A stretch of 64,000 nt of DNA, from NCBI RefSeq assembly GCF_003063455.1, contig NZ_NESN01000003.1, positions 124,001 through 188,000 of the forward strand. Direction: 5' to 3'. Below are positions 36,754 through 47,481 of this stretch, piece after piece. This DNA is from Limnohabitans parvus II-B4 (lineage in GTDB: Bacteria; Pseudomonadota; Gammaproteobacteria; Burkholderiales; Burkholderiaceae_C). The position numbers and the translations under genes were made by a program. The notes beneath the pieces were generated by a model. That model saw only the letters and a list, made by a program, of their open reading frames with translations. It had not been told where the DNA came from and did no database searches. How positions within the stretch are numbered: position 1 is the first letter of the stretch; every line of letters starts with the position of its first letter.

Positions 36754-37869
36754 TCAGGCGAACACGCCAGCAGTCTCCTGCATGCGGGCTGAGACCTCAC
36801 CCAGCTGGTGCAGGGTGTCGCCAAAGGTCATGTCCAGCTGCGTCAATTTCTTGAAATAGTGGCTCACGATGTATTCGTCCGTCACGGCGATGCCGCCATG
36901 CAGTTGGACCGCTTGCTGACCAATGAAGCGCATGGACACGCCCAGTTGGTATTTGGCTCGGGCCATCGCACGGCGGCGCTCTTCGGCTGGCGCATGCAGC
37001 TTGAGTGTGGCGTAGTAGCTCATGGAGCGGCCCAGCTCCAGTTGCATTTTCATGTCGGCCACACGGTGACGCAAAGCTTGGAAGCTGGCGATGTTGACGC
37101 CAAACTGCTTGCGCGTGTTCATGTAGTCCACGGTGATGGCCAAAGTCTTGTCCATCACACCAACGGCTTCGGCGCAAACGCAGGCAATGCCAATGTCCAC
37201 GGCTTCTTCAAGGGCGACGAGGCCATTCAAGGTGATGAGCTGCGCGGGCGCTTTGTTCAACACCACTTCTGCAGCACGTGCGCCGTCTTGTGTGCCGTAG
37301 GCCTGGGTGCTGACGCCGCTGGCGCTGCGCTCGACCAAGAACAAGGCCAGTTGGCCATTGGCCATGGCAGGCACCACATAGGCATCGGCCTGATCGCCTG
37401 CAGCCACCACACTCTTGGTGCCCGTCACGGACCACTGTCCACCCGATTCGTTGGCCAGCGCGGCGCAGCGGTTCAGTTGGTAACGAGCACCACGTTCTTG
37501 GTGGGCCAGAACCACGATCGCTTCGCCCGCTGCCATGCGGGGCAACCAAGCGGCTTGCAGGGCTGCTGGTGCATGGGTCTGCAGTGTGGCGCTGGTGATC
37601 AAGGTCTGGGTCAGGGGTTCCAGCACGATGCCGCGGCCGAGTTCTTCCATGGTGACCATGGCTTCGGTGGGGCCCATGCCCATGCCGCCGTGGTCTTCGC
37701 TTACATACAGTCCCGTCAGACCCAATTCGGCCAGTTCACCGTAGGCGCTGCGGTCAAAACCGCCCGCCGCCACGATGGCGCGGCGACGCTCGAAGTCGTA
37801 GCCCTTGTCCACCCATTTGCGGACCGCGTCGCGCAGTTGTTCCTGGTCGTCAGAAAAATCGAAATCCAT
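36754..37869 (-). CDS. Acyl-CoA dehydrogenase (pimeloyl-CoA dehydrogenase small-subunit-like)
   Basis: A 371-residue acyl-CoA dehydrogenase-fold protein beginning MDFDFSDDQEQLRD. GLYVSEDHGGMGMGPTEAMVTMEELGRG is typical of the N-terminal helical domain; TRKQFGVNIASFQALRHRVADM of the C-terminal FAD-contacting part; GGIAVTDEYIVSHYFKKL lies near the end. Pairs of this kind, encoded together with a ~395-residue partner, resemble PimC/PimD of dicarboxylic acid degradation and may form a heterotetramer. It follows its partner gene by ten bases, with AAGGAG upstream. The long open frame before the ATG is not coding. Confidence 0.88.
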   Translation of the reverse strand: MDFDFSDDQEQLRDAVRKWVDKGYDFERRRAIVAAGGFDRSAYGELAELGLTGLYVSEDHGGMGMGPTEAMVTMEELGRGIVLEPLTQTLITSATLQTHAPAALQAAWLPRMAAGEAIVVLAHQERGARYQLNRCAALANESGGQWSVTGTKSVVAAGDQADAYVVPAMANGQLALFLVERSASGVSTQAYGTQDGARAAEVVLNKAPAQLITLNGLVALEEAVDIGIACVCAEAVGVMDKTLAITVDYMNTRKQFGVNIASFQALRHRVADMKMQLELGRSMSYYATLKLHAPAEERRRAMARAKYQLGVSMRFIGQQAVQLHGGIAVTDEYIVSHYFKKLTQLDMTFGDTLHQLGEVSARMQETAGVFA

Positions 37870-37879
37870 GTGTGTCTCC

Positions 37880-39061
37880 TTAACCCAGAACTGTCTGAGC
37901 GACGATGTTGCGTTGCACTTCGTTGCTGCCGCCGTAAATGGTGGTCTTTCGCATGTTGAAGTAGTTGGCGGCCAGGGGCGCATTGGCCACCACGCCGCCA
38001 GGGAAGTTGCCTTGCCAGCCTGCGTCCATCGCTTCAAAGATGAAGGGCAGGGCAAAGGGACCCGCCGCTTGCATCATCAGCTCGGTGTAGCGCTGCTGGA
38101 TTTCGCTGCCCTTGATCTTGAGTAGGCCTGCGATGTCGAGCGAGTTCTTGCCGGACTTTTCGGCCGACAACACGCGCAGCACCAGCATCTCCAGCGCCAC
38201 GATGTCCACTTCGAGCTTGGCGATTTCGTCACGGAAGCGCAGGTCGTCGTACACGCCTTCGGCTTTGGCGATGCGCTTCAAGCGCTCGAGTTCGCGTTTG
38301 GCACGGTTCACGTCGGCGATGTTGGTGCGCTCGTGGGCCAACAGATGCTTGGCGTAGTTCCAGCCCTTGTTTTCTTCGCCAATCAGGTTCTCGGCGGGCA
38401 CTTCGACGTTGTCAAACCAGACCTCGTTGACTTCGCACTCGCCGTCTAGCAGTTTGATGGGGCGCACGGTGATGCCGGGCGACTTCATGTCGATCAAGAG
38501 GAAAGAGATGCCGGTTTGTGGCTTGCCTTCGGTGCTGGTGCGCACCAGGCAGAAGATCCATTCGCCATACTGGCCCAGCGTGGTCCAGGTTTTCTGGCCG
38601 TTCACGATGTACTTGTCACCCACGCGCTCGGCACGGGTCTTGAGGGACGCCAGGTCCGAGCCGGAACCCGGCTCGCTGTAGCCCTGGCTCCACCAGACTT
38701 CGCCGCTGGCGATGCCGGGCAAAAAGCGCTTGTGCTGTTCGGCATTGCCAAAAGCCATGATCACCGGGGCCACCATGACGGGGCCAAAGGGCACCACGCG
38801 GGGGGCGCCAGCCAAGGCGCATTCTTCTTCAAACAAATGCTTTTGCACCGCAGTCCAGCCGGGGCCGCCGAACTGTGTGGGCCAACCCCAGCCCAGCCAG
38901 CCTTTTTTGCCCAAAATTTTGGCCCAGCGCTGCATGTCGTCACGCGTCAAACGCATGGCGGCGTGCACTTTTTGTGAAATGTCAGCGGGCAAGTTGTCCT
39001 TGACCCAGGTGCGGATCTCGTCGCGGAACGCGAGTTCGTCGGGGGTGAATGCCAAATCCAT
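37880..39061 (-). CDS. Acyl-CoA dehydrogenase (pimeloyl-CoA dehydrogenase large-subunit-like)
   Basis: A 393-residue acyl-CoA dehydrogenase: N-terminal FTPDELAFRDEIRTWVKDNLP, middle beta domain with WWSQGYSEPGSGSDLASLKT and GQKTWTTLGQYGEWIFCLVRT, and C-terminal TIYGGSNEVQRNIVAQ, the usual FAD- and substrate-binding marks. It would desaturate an acyl-CoA, passing electrons to ETF. Encoded just upstream of its likely partner subunit. The start at 39061 is the first ATG of the family-like N-terminus. Confidence 0.92.
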   Translation of the reverse strand: MDLAFTPDELAFRDEIRTWVKDNLPADISQKVHAAMRLTRDDMQRWAKILGKKGWLGWGWPTQFGGPGWTAVQKHLFEEECALAGAPRVVPFGPVMVAPVIMAFGNAEQHKRFLPGIASGEVWWSQGYSEPGSGSDLASLKTRAERVGDKYIVNGQKTWTTLGQYGEWIFCLVRTSTEGKPQTGISFLLIDMKSPGITVRPIKLLDGECEVNEVWFDNVEVPAENLIGEENKGWNYAKHLLAHERTNIADVNRAKRELERLKRIAKAEGVYDDLRFRDEIAKLEVDIVALEMLVLRVLSAEKSGKNSLDIAGLLKIKGSEIQQRYTELMMQAAGPFALPFIFEAMDAGWQGNFPGGVVANAPLAANYFNMRKTTIYGGSNEVQRNIVAQTVLG

Positions 39062-39255
39062 GGGGGACTTTCTCCGGTGGGGTGATGGCTGCAGCAATGC
39101 GCAGTGTGAGCAAAATCAAACGGTCGTGCTTTTTATCATGCCCCACCGGGGCAGGCCTGTCCTGGTTGCGACAAAAATGAACCCGGTCGCTCGCCTACGC
39201 GCTGGGTTCATTCGGTTTAACGGCGCGGCGGTGCGGGGATAATCGGGCACAAACC

Positions 39256-39843
39256 ATGAAAAACATTGTCATTTTGATTTCTGGCTCGGGCTCCAATATG
39301 GCTGCCATCGTGCGTGCAGCAGAGCAAGGCCGCTGGGGCGAGCGCTTGAACGCTCGCGTGGCCACGGTGGTGAGCAACCGTGCCGATGCTGAAGGGCTGC
39401 GTTTCGCCAAGGACCACGGCATAGCCACGGCAGTTGTGGACCACAAAGGCTTTTCCAGCCGTGAAGCCTTTGATGAGGCCTTGATGGCCGAGATCGACCG
39501 CTTTGAACCTGTCTTGGTGGTTTTGGCAGGTTTCATGCGCATCCTGACGCCTGCTTTTGTGGCGCATTACGAAGGGCGCTTGCTCAACATTCACCCTTCT
39601 TTGTTGCCAGCGTTCCCTGGGCTGAATACACACCAGCGCGCGCTTGATGCGGGTTGCCAGTTTGCGGGTGCCACAGTGCACCAAGTCACCGCAGAACTCG
39701 ACCATGGCCACATTCTGGCCCAGGCGGTGGTGCCGGTACTGCAGGGTGACAGCGCGGAAGACCTCGCTGCAAGGGTGCTCACACAAGAGCACCTGATGTA
39801 TCCGCGCGCCGTGGCTGAATTTCTGCGAAACCTGCCTTTGTAG
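39256..39843 (+). CDS. purN: Phosphoribosylglycinamide formyltransferase (GART)
   Basis: A 195-residue purine-synthesis enzyme, transferring formyl from 10-formyl-tetrahydrofolate to GAR. ISGSGSNMAAI is the phosphate loop at residues 7-17, AGFMRILT and NIHPSLLPAFPG the formyl-binding and catalytic region, with Asp in VTAELDHGHIL. Divergent from the acyl-CoA dehydrogenase genes. Confidence 0.96.
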   Translation: MKNIVILISGSGSNMAAIVRAAEQGRWGERLNARVATVVSNRADAEGLRFAKDHGIATAVVDHKGFSSREAFDEALMAEIDRFEPVLVVLAGFMRILTPAFVAHYEGRLLNIHPSLLPAFPGLNTHQRALDAGCQFAGATVHQVTAELDHGHILAQAVVPVLQGDSAEDLAARVLTQEHLMYPRAVAEFLRNLPL

Positions 39844-39879
39844 GTCGACGGCTTCAGCCACCGATCTGCCAGGCCCTTG

Positions 39880-40116
39880 TCAATCCCCGACGCGTGTGAA
39901 GCGGGGTTGGACTTTCCCGTTGAATTCCGCCACATCTGCAAACATGGCCGCAGGTCTTACCCAGAGGCCTTGTTCCCCATAAAGGGCTTGGTACAGCGTC
40001 ATGGCTTGCAGGTCTTCACTGTGCCGCACGGTCCCCAGCACACGGTACATCCCGCCTTTGTAGTGTTGGTACAGGCCTTTTGGGGTTTCGGTCAATGGTG
40101 GCAGTGGCTCGGACAT
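39880..40116 (-). CDS. DUF1653 domain protein
   Basis: A 78-residue protein that is one DUF1653 domain: GLYQHYKGGMYRVLGTVRHSED, then YQALYGEQGLWVRPAAMF and PRFTRV. Function is unknown; the family is widespread and short. It converges on purN and is divergent from the RsmB-like gene. Confidence 0.85.
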   Translation of the reverse strand: MSEPLPPLTETPKGLYQHYKGGMYRVLGTVRHSEDLQAMTLYQALYGEQGLWVRPAAMFADVAEFNGKVQPRFTRVGD

Positions 40117-40173
40117 GGGTGCTTTCTGGAAGAGGGTTCAATTTGCAAGGGCAGGGATGGGACAATACGCCTC

Positions 40174-41472
40174 ATGCATCCAAAAGCCCTTTTAGACGCC
40201 TGTGCCGATCTGGTCAGGCTGGTTCTTCAATTTGAACATCCCGCCGACGCCGTCGTGTCGCGCTATTTTCGCGAGCACCGCTCGCTCGGTCCGCGTGAGC
40301 GGGCCACTTTGGCCGAAACGGCCTTTGCCGTTTTGCGCAAGAAATTGCTGTTTGAGCAATTGGCGCGCTCCGGTTCGGGTCCCAAAGAACGCAAGCTGGC
40401 CATTTTGGGCTTCTTTGGTCCGCGGGACTTTTTGGCTGCGGCCCTGAACGACACCGAAAAACAATGGTTGGCCACATGCGACGCCATACCTGCCGATGCC
40501 CTGATGGCCCCGCACCGCCACAACCTGCCTGAGTGGATGGCGCAGGCTTTGCAAGCCCAACTGGGCGAAGATTTCTGGGCCTTGGCCGAAAACTTGCAAC
40601 AACCGGGCACGCTCGATTTGCGTGTCAACACGTTTCAAGCCAAACGCAGCGAGATTCAGAAAGAATTGGCGCAAGCGGGCATCCCCTCTACACCCACGCC
40701 GTACTCGCCATGGGGCTTGCGCCTTGAAGGCAAGCCTGCTTTGCAAAAGACCGATGCCTTCACCCGTGGCGCGATCGAGGTGCAAGACGAAGGCTCGCAG
40801 CTCCTGGCCTTGCTGGTGGACGCTCACCGCGGTGAAATGGTGGTGGATTTTTGTGCCGGTGCGGGCGGTAAAACGCTGGCGCTGGGTGCGGCCATGCGCA
40901 GCACGGGCCGCCTGTATGCCTTTGACGTATCGGGTCACCGCCTGGATGCGCTCAAGCCCCGCATGGCCCGCAGCGGTTTGTCCAATGTGCATCCTGCAGC
41001 CATTGCGCATGAGCGCGACGACCGCGTCAAGCGTTTGGCCGGCAAGATCGACCGCGTGCTGGTCGATGCGCCGTGCTCTGGTCTGGGCACCTTGCGTCGC
41101 AACCCTGACTTGAAATGGCGTCAAAAGCCCCAAGCTGTGCAGGAGTTGACCGAGAAGCAGCTGGCCATCTTGCAAAGCGCCTCACGCATGGTCAAGTCGG
41201 GCGGTCGCTTGGTCTATGCCACGTGCAGTGTCTTGCCGGAAGAAAATGAGCTGATTGCACAAGCTTTCAGCGCGGCCAATCCTGACTTTGTGCCCTTGAA
41301 TGTGGCGCAAGAGCTGGAGCGACTCAAGGTGCCAGACGCCGCGAGCTTGTGTTCTCCTGCGCCATCGGCAGATGCCAGCCCTGACGCCCTACCGAGCGGC
41401 ACATTCTTGCGCTTGTGGCCGCATCGCCATGCCACGGATGGTTTTTTTGCCGCAGCATGGGTTAGAAAGTAA
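40174..41472 (+). CDS. RsmB/NOL1-family 16S rRNA m5C methyltransferase
   Basis: A 432-residue RNA m5C methyltransferase. The N-terminal half is alpha-helical and NusB-like in position; the catalytic half has EVQDEGSQLLALLVD, the SAM loop VVDFCAGAGGKTLALG (about residue 228), the motif IV VDAPCSGLGTLRRNPD and motif VI VYATCSVLPEEN, both with Cys. It likely methylates a C in 16S rRNA. The ATG at 40174 is taken; the frame continues upstream antisense to the DUF1653 gene and is not needed. Confidence 0.9.
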   Translation: MHPKALLDACADLVRLVLQFEHPADAVVSRYFREHRSLGPRERATLAETAFAVLRKKLLFEQLARSGSGPKERKLAILGFFGPRDFLAAALNDTEKQWLATCDAIPADALMAPHRHNLPEWMAQALQAQLGEDFWALAENLQQPGTLDLRVNTFQAKRSEIQKELAQAGIPSTPTPYSPWGLRLEGKPALQKTDAFTRGAIEVQDEGSQLLALLVDAHRGEMVVDFCAGAGGKTLALGAAMRSTGRLYAFDVSGHRLDALKPRMARSGLSNVHPAAIAHERDDRVKRLAGKIDRVLVDAPCSGLGTLRRNPDLKWRQKPQAVQELTEKQLAILQSASRMVKSGGRLVYATCSVLPEENELIAQAFSAANPDFVPLNVAQELERLKVPDAASLCSPAPSADASPDALPSGTFLRLWPHRHATDGFFAAAWVRK

Positions 41473-41584
41473 CCATTTAAGACGCTTTGCGTGCGGATTC
41501 GGTCGAAATAGCTGTCCTTTTGAGGACGGAAAACTTAAAATTGACAAATTGCCTGAAATCAGGCGCCAGTAGAAAGACAGACTC

Positions 41585-42796
41585 ATGTTGTTGCCTGATT
41601 GGGCTTTTTTAGATGCGTTGGTTCAATGGATGGGCCACGGCCTGTTTGACTTGTCGTGGTGGCAAATGGTGCTGGTCACCCTGGGCTTGACCCACATCAC
41701 CATCGCCAGTGTCACGATTTTTCTGCACCGTCACCAAGCGCACCGCGCTTTGGACTTGCATGCCATTCCCTCGCATTTCTTCCGGTTCTGGCTGTGGTTG
41801 ACCACCGGCCAAGTGACCAAGGAATGGGCCGCCATTCACCGTAAGCACCATGCCAAGTGCGAGCAAGCAGAAGACCCGCACAGCCCGCATGTCTATGGCA
41901 TCAAGACCGTGTTGTTCACCGGTGCCGAGCTGTATCGCAAGGAGTCCAAGAACCTGGAAACCATGAAGCGCTATGGCCACGGCACACCTGACGACTGGAT
42001 TGAGCGCAATCTGTACACCCGCTTTTCATGGCAGGGTGTGGCGCTGATGCTGATCATCGACGTGGCCTTGTTTGGTTTTCTGGGCCTGACGGTCTGGGCG
42101 GTTCAAATGGCCTGGATCCCGATCACAGCAGCCGGCATCATCAACGGTGCGGCCCATTATTGGGGTTACCGCAACTTCGAGGCGCATGACGCCAGCACCA
42201 ACATTTCCCCTTGGGGCATCCTGATCGGTGGCGAAGAGTTGCACAACAACCACCACACCTATCCCACATCGGCCAAGCTGTCGGTCAAGCCTTACGAATT
42301 CGACATCGGTTGGTTGTACATCCGTGTCCTCGAAACCTTGGGCATGGCCACCGTCAAAAAGACGGCGCCCCGTTTGGCTTATGGTGACATTCGCCCCGTC
42401 GCAGACGAGAAGACGCTCGAAGCCCTGATCGCCAACCGTTACGAAGTGATGGCAGGTTATGCACGCCATGTGCGCGCGGTGATGCAGCAAGAAGGCAGCA
42501 AGCTCAAGCTGGATGCCAACGCCTTGCAAGCGGCCCAGCGCTGGTTGCACCGCGATGCGGCCAAGGTCCCGGCAGCAGCACAGGCGCAACTCAAGCAAGC
42601 CCGTGCTGCGAGTCCGGTGCTCGACAAGATGGTGCAAATGCGCGAAGAGTTGAGCCAAATCTGGCTCAACACATCGCATTCACGCGAGCAACTGGCAGCC
42701 GATTTGCAAGCCTGGTGCCGCCGCGCTGAAGAAAGCGGCATCGCTGCTTTGCGTGACTTTTCCGTGAAATTGCGCGCAGTCCGTCAGACGGCCTGA
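41585..42796 (+). CDS. Acyl-CoA desaturase (delta-9 type fatty acid desaturase)
   Basis: A 403-residue membrane diiron desaturase. The three His boxes are HRHQAHR (near residue 49), HRKHH (near 86) and HNNHH (near 220), with membrane segments between; these ligate the diiron site that inserts a cis double bond, usually at carbon 9. The last ~120 residues are a helical extension (after RPVADEKTLEALIANRYEVM) typical of this proteobacterial subgroup. A terminator follows the stop. Confidence 0.92.
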   Translation: MLLPDWAFLDALVQWMGHGLFDLSWWQMVLVTLGLTHITIASVTIFLHRHQAHRALDLHAIPSHFFRFWLWLTTGQVTKEWAAIHRKHHAKCEQAEDPHSPHVYGIKTVLFTGAELYRKESKNLETMKRYGHGTPDDWIERNLYTRFSWQGVALMLIIDVALFGFLGLTVWAVQMAWIPITAAGIINGAAHYWGYRNFEAHDASTNISPWGILIGGEELHNNHHTYPTSAKLSVKPYEFDIGWLYIRVLETLGMATVKKTAPRLAYGDIRPVADEKTLEALIANRYEVMAGYARHVRAVMQQEGSKLKLDANALQAAQRWLHRDAAKVPAAAQAQLKQARAASPVLDKMVQMREELSQIWLNTSHSREQLAADLQAWCRRAEESGIAALRDFSVKLRAVRQTA

Positions 42797-42819
42797 TCGT
42801 TTCAACGTTCAGTCAACAG

Positions 42820-42845
42820 CAGGGCCTTTGGGCCCTGTTTGTTTT
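42820..42845 (+). terminator. Rho-independent terminator after the desaturase gene
   Basis: CAGGGCC (42820-42826) pairs with GGCCCTG (42831-42837), followed by TTTGTTTT. Confidence 0.82.
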
Positions 42846-42871
42846 GGACAATGGGAGGCTTTGGAGTAGAC

Positions 42872-42968
42872 GTTTGTCATACTCCCGTGCCCATTTGTTG
42901 TGCCCGCGCCCGCATGTCATACCTGTTGCCGCATGTCATAGCTGTGCCCATTTGTCATACCCGCGCAT
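42872..42968. repeat. Tandem array of five degenerate ~19-base units ending in a REP-like palindrome
   Basis: Units: 42872-42892 (21 bases), 42893-42911, 42912-42930, 42931-42949 and 42950-42968 (19 each). Consensus is roughly ATTTGTCATACCCGTGCCC; units 3 and 4 begin GCATGTCATA. The last unit continues into GCGGGTATCCATGAC (to 42982), giving a hairpin TACCCGC-GCAT-GCGGGTA flanked by TGTCA and TCCAT. It lies between converging genes. No spacers, so not CRISPR. The remaining gap to 43086 holds nothing recognisable. Confidence 0.7.
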
Positions 42969-43086
42969 GCGGGTATCCATGACGGTTGAAGCCACTTAGG
43001 CTCTGACGGGTTCGAATTGCCAAAGACGTATCCAGGCTGGCAGATTGAAGCTGTACGGCCCGGCACATTCACCTTGTTCAGGCATA

Positions 43087-43116
43087 AAAAAACCCGCTGT
43101 ATCCAGCGGGTTTTTT
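43087..43116. terminator. Bidirectional terminator after rpmG
   Basis: AAAAAACCCGCTG (43087-43099) and CAGCGGGTTTTTT (43104-43116) with loop TATC. It ends the minus-strand rpmB-rpmG message. Confidence 0.9.
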
Positions 43117-43136
43117 GTGAGAAGGCTCAGACTGAA

Positions 43137-43307
43137 TTACTTCAGCTTGATTTCCTTGTATTCAACGTGCTTGCGAGCTTTGGGGTCGAACTTCATGATC
43201 GACATTTTCTCGGGCATGGTTTTTTTGTTTTTGCTGGTCGTGTAGAAGTGACCAGTGCCAGCTGTGGATTCCAGCTTGATTTTTTCGCGTCCGCCTTTGG
43301 TTGCCAT
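43137..43307 (-). CDS. rpmG: 50S ribosomal protein L33
   Basis: A 56-residue ribosomal protein, too short for usual ORF filters: it begins [20 protein letters not shown] and ends [11 protein letters not shown]. The sequence ([18 protein letters not shown]) is the zinc-free form of L33, without the CxxC pairs, as in most proteobacteria. It lies 26 bases after rpmB, the normal order. Confidence 0.96.
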   Translation of the reverse strand: MATKGGREKIKLESTAGTGHFYTTSKNKKTMPEKMSIMKFDPKARKHVEYKEIKLK

Positions 43308-43333
43308 GGTGTATGACTCCTAATGTTCTGGGT

Positions 43334-43567
43334 TTAGGCTTGACCGCGTGCACGCAGATCTGCGAGCACGGCATCGATGCCGTTTTTGTCGATCAGGCGC
43401 AGAGCAGCGCTGGAAACGCGCAGACGCACCCAACGGTTTTCTGTTTCAACCCAGAAACGACGGTATTGCAGGTTCGGCAGGAACCGGCGCTTGGTTTTGT
43501 TGTTGGCGTGGGAAACATTGTTTCCCGTCATTGGGCCTTTGCCCGTTACGTCGCAAACGCGTGCCAT
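43334..43567 (-). CDS. rpmB: 50S ribosomal protein L28
   Basis: A 77-residue ribosomal protein: [32 protein letters not shown] is cut short here to its recognisable parts, [19 protein letters not shown] and [14 protein letters not shown] precedes the ATG by seven bases. First gene of the rpmB-rpmG pair; the leader before it is about 160 bases if the -10 at 43733 is used. Confidence 0.97.
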   Translation of the reverse strand: MARVCDVTGKGPMTGNNVSHANNKTKRRFLPNLQYRRFWVETENRWVRLRVSSAALRLIDKNGIDAVLADLRARGQA

Positions 43568-43732
43568 GTGGACACTCCGATACTTTTAAAACAGCCGGTG
43601 CCGATGGGTCTCATGCAGACTTGCATGGGGCCTGGCGCTCCAGCCTCACCTCGCCAAGATGGGTGGCGGTATCCCAGATCGCTGACTCCGTGATCCCGAA
43701 TGACAACCCGGGCAGTTCCAGCAAAGCCTTGA

Positions 43733-43738
43733 ATTATA
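43733..43738 (-). promoter_or_regulatory. Possible -10 element of the rpmB-rpmG promoter
   Basis: A perfect TATAAT on the minus strand. The -35 region (GATCCA at 17 bases) is poor. The predicted leader (about 43568-43726) holds a degenerate TGTCATTCGGGA palindrome but no open frame. The gap 43739-43812 shows nothing else. Confidence 0.35.
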
Positions 43739-43812
43739 GCCTCAAAGCGATGGCTTGGATCGTTGCGCCAGTTGGTCCAGTGCTTAAAGGGCGACGTTTG
43801 CCCCTTGTGGGT

Positions 43813-43890
43813 TGTGAGATGGGGGTGCCTGCCGGGGTTCAGAGGCGCTTCGCTTTGCCACATCACCCCTGCAGGCACCCCCATCTCACA
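43813..43890. repeat. 78-base inverted repeat (REPIN-like) between trxB and rpmB
   Basis: The arm 43813-43838 (TGTGAGATGGGGGTGCCTGC, then CGGGGT) is repeated inverted at 43865-43890 with one mismatch in 26 bases; the 26-base centre contains AGGCGCTTCGCTTTGCC. The arms contain no terminator-like T-run. It is not the same family as the elements at 36654 or 53210. Confidence 0.75.
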
Positions 43891-43958
43891 TTGACTGTTA
43901 GCGGGACTTTCAATACAGCTGTGCTGAGGTTCCCGTCCGTGTCGAAGACGCGGGTGCG

Positions 43959-45074
<1,116 letters not shown>

Positions 45075-45081
45075 TTAATTT

Positions 45082-47481
45082 ATGACCTATTCACTGCACA
45101 CATTGACCAACCCCACGGCCCGTGCCCCGGAGGTTGAAGCGCCCCAGACTTTTTGGTCGCGATTTGCGCAAGAAATCGTCCTTTTGCTGGGCGGCACTTT
45201 GCTTTTATTGTGCCTGCTGGCTTTTTTGAGTTATCAACCCTCCGATCCCGCCTGGTCTACCTCGGGCAGCGGCCCAGTGGTGCGCAACTGGGTTGGGCGG
45301 GTAGGTGCCTGGTTGGCCGATTTGGCGTATTTCGGGCTGGGCTATTCGGCTTGGTGGTGCTTGGCCGCTGCGGGTCGTGCCTGGTTGGTCGGCTTGGCCC
45401 GCTGGATGCGAGGTCCATCAGGCGAAGACATGCCGCACTTGCCAGCTTATTGGCGGCGCAGCCGTTGGATTTTTTGGATCGGTTTGCTGGTTCTGGTTGC
45501 GGCCAGTGCCAGCATCGAGTGGGCGCGTTTTTACAGGCTTGAGTCCCATCTGCCAGGGCACAGTGGCGGTGTGGTCGGTTATTTGGTGGGGGCCACCAGC
45601 GTCCGATGGTTGGGCTTTACCGGTGCTGCATTGATGAGCATTGCGCTGGTGGTGGCTGGTGTCGCGATGGTGTTCCGCTTCTCATGGGGGCAGTTGGCAG
45701 AGCAGGTCGGTGCGCGCATTGATGCCTTGATTCAGTCGCGGCATGTTAAGCGTGAAATTCAGGAAGACTTGGCTTTGGGCCAGCAGGCTTTGCGTGAACG
45801 TGAGCAATCGGTGCCCATGCAGGCTATCGAACCACAGTGGGACATGGACCATTTGACGGCCCCCGAAGGGCAGTTGGACTTGGAACCCGTGCCAGTACCT
45901 GCTCCGTCACCCACGCCCATGGTCATCGAGCCGGCCGTTGTGGATGTGCCCCGCAGCGATCGGGTGGTCAAGGAAAAGCAAAAACCACTGTTCAACGAAT
46001 TGCCCGACAGCAAGCTGCCGCAGGTGGATTTGCTAGATGCCATCACTTTGCGCCAAGAGACGGTGTCGCACGAAACGCTGGAGATGACCAGCCGTTTGAT
46101 CGAGAAAAAGCTCAAGGATTTTGGCGTCGAGGTGCGCGTGGTGGCAGCGGCTCCTGGCCCTGTGATCACCCGCTACGAGATCGAACCCGCCACCGGTGTC
46201 AAGGGTTCGCAGGTGGTGAACTTGGCCAAAGACCTGGCACGCTCGCTCAGCCTGGTGTCTATCCGGGTGATCGAAACCATTCCGGGTAAAAACTTCATGG
46301 CGTTGGAGTTGCCCAATGCCAAGAGGCAGTCGATCAAGTTGAGTGAAATTTTGGGTTCACAGGTCTACAACGAAGCGAAGTCCATGTTGACCATGGGTTT
46401 GGGCAAAGACATCATTGGCAACCCGGTGGTGGCCGATCTGGCCAAGATGCCGCACGTGCTGGTGGCCGGTACCACCGGTTCTGGCAAGTCGGTCGGTATC
46501 AACGCCATGATCCTCTCCTTGCTTTACAAGGCAGAAGCGCGTGATGTGCGCCTCTTGATGATTGACCCCAAGATGCTGGAGATGTCGGTCTACGAAGGCA
46601 TTCCGCACCTGCTGGCCCCGGTGGTCACTGACATGCGTCAGGCTGCGCATGGACTGAACTGGTGCGTGGCCGAAATGGAAAAACGCTACAAGCTGATGAG
46701 CAAGATGGGCGTGCGCAACTTGGCCGGATACAACCAGAAGATCGACGAAGCCACTGCTCGCGAAGAGTTCATCTACAACCCGTTTAGCCTCACCCCGGAC
46801 GATCCCGAGCCGCTCAAGCGTCTGCCGCACATTGTGGTGGTGATCGACGAGTTGGCCGATTTGATGATGGTGGTGGGCAAGAAGATCGAAGAGCTGATCG
46901 CCCGACTGGCGCAGAAGGCCCGTGCCGCCGGTATCCATTTGATTTTGGCGACGCAGCGCCCCAGCGTGGATGTGATCACCGGTTTGATCAAGGCCAACAT
47001 CCCGACCCGCATCGCCTTTCAGGTGTCGAGCAAGATCGACAGCCGCACCATTTTGGATCAGATGGGTGCCGAGGCACTGTTGGGCATGGGCGATATGCTC
47101 TACATGCCTTCGGGCACTGGCTTCCCCATCCGGGTGCATGGCGCTTTTGTGAGCGACGAAGAGGTGCACCGCGTGGTGAGCTACCTCAAGAGCCAGGGCG
47201 AGCCCGATTACATCGAAGGCGTGCTCGAAGGCGGCACGACTGATGATGATGGCGGGATGCTGGGCGAGGGGGATAACTCTGAAAAAGACCCCATGTACGA
47301 CCAAGCCGTCGAAGTGGTGTTGAAAAACCGCAAGGCCAGTATTTCTTTGGTGCAGCGCCATCTCAAAATTGGTTATAACCGCGCCGCCCGCTTGGTCGAA
47401 GACATGGAAAAAGCCGGTCTGGTCAGCAGCATGAGCGGCAGCGGCCAGCGCGAAATTTTGGTGCCTGCTCGGGCAGAGTGA
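45082..47481 (+). CDS. ftsK: DNA translocase FtsK
   Basis: A 799-residue septal DNA pump. N-terminal region has four hydrophobic segments up to about residue 205, then a short acidic/Pro-rich linker, the motor with Walker A GTTGSGKS at 463-470 and Walker [12 protein letters not shown], and a C-terminal winged-helix gamma domain ([23 protein letters not shown]) that reads KOPS sites. The linker is short, as in many betaproteobacteria. Its stop overlaps lolA by one base. Confidence 0.96.
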   Translation: MTYSLHTLTNPTARAPEVEAPQTFWSRFAQEIVLLLGGTLLLLCLLAFLSYQPSDPAWSTSGSGPVVRNWVGRVGAWLADLAYFGLGYSAWWCLAAAGRAWLVGLARWMRGPSGEDMPHLPAYWRRSRWIFWIGLLVLVAASASIEWARFYRLESHLPGHSGGVVGYLVGATSVRWLGFTGAALMSIALVVAGVAMVFRFSWGQLAEQVGARIDALIQSRHVKREIQEDLALGQQALREREQSVPMQAIEPQWDMDHLTAPEGQLDLEPVPVPAPSPTPMVIEPAVVDVPRSDRVVKEKQKPLFNELPDSKLPQVDLLDAITLRQETVSHETLEMTSRLIEKKLKDFGVEVRVVAAAPGPVITRYEIEPATGVKGSQVVNLAKDLARSLSLVSIRVIETIPGKNFMALELPNAKRQSIKLSEILGSQVYNEAKSMLTMGLGKDIIGNPVVADLAKMPHVLVAGTTGSGKSVGINAMILSLLYKAEARDVRLLMIDPKMLEMSVYEGIPHLLAPVVTDMRQAAHGLNWCVAEMEKRYKLMSKMGVRNLAGYNQKIDEATAREEFIYNPFSLTPDDPEPLKRLPHIVVVIDELADLMMVVGKKIEELIARLAQKARAAGIHLILATQRPSVDVITGLIKANIPTRIAFQVSSKIDSRTILDQMGAEALLGMGDMLYMPSGTGFPIRVHGAFVSDEEVHRVVSYLKSQGEPDYIEGVLEGGTTDDDGGMLGEGDNSEKDPMYDQAVEVVLKNRKASISLVQRHLKIGYNRAARLVEDMEKAGLVSSMSGSGQREILVPARAE

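Noticed and set aside
39877..40173. N-terminal extension of the RsmB-like protein
   Set aside because: The upstream frame runs opposite the DUF1653 gene and reads as shadow sequence; the ATG at 40174 gives a normal-length protein.
42872..42968. CRISPR array
   Set aside because: Units are adjoining and degenerate, with no spacers of constant length and no cas genes.
46357..47361. 334-codon minus-strand open frame within ftsK
   Set aside because: Antisense shadow of the FtsK motor domain; no ribosome site or family motif.
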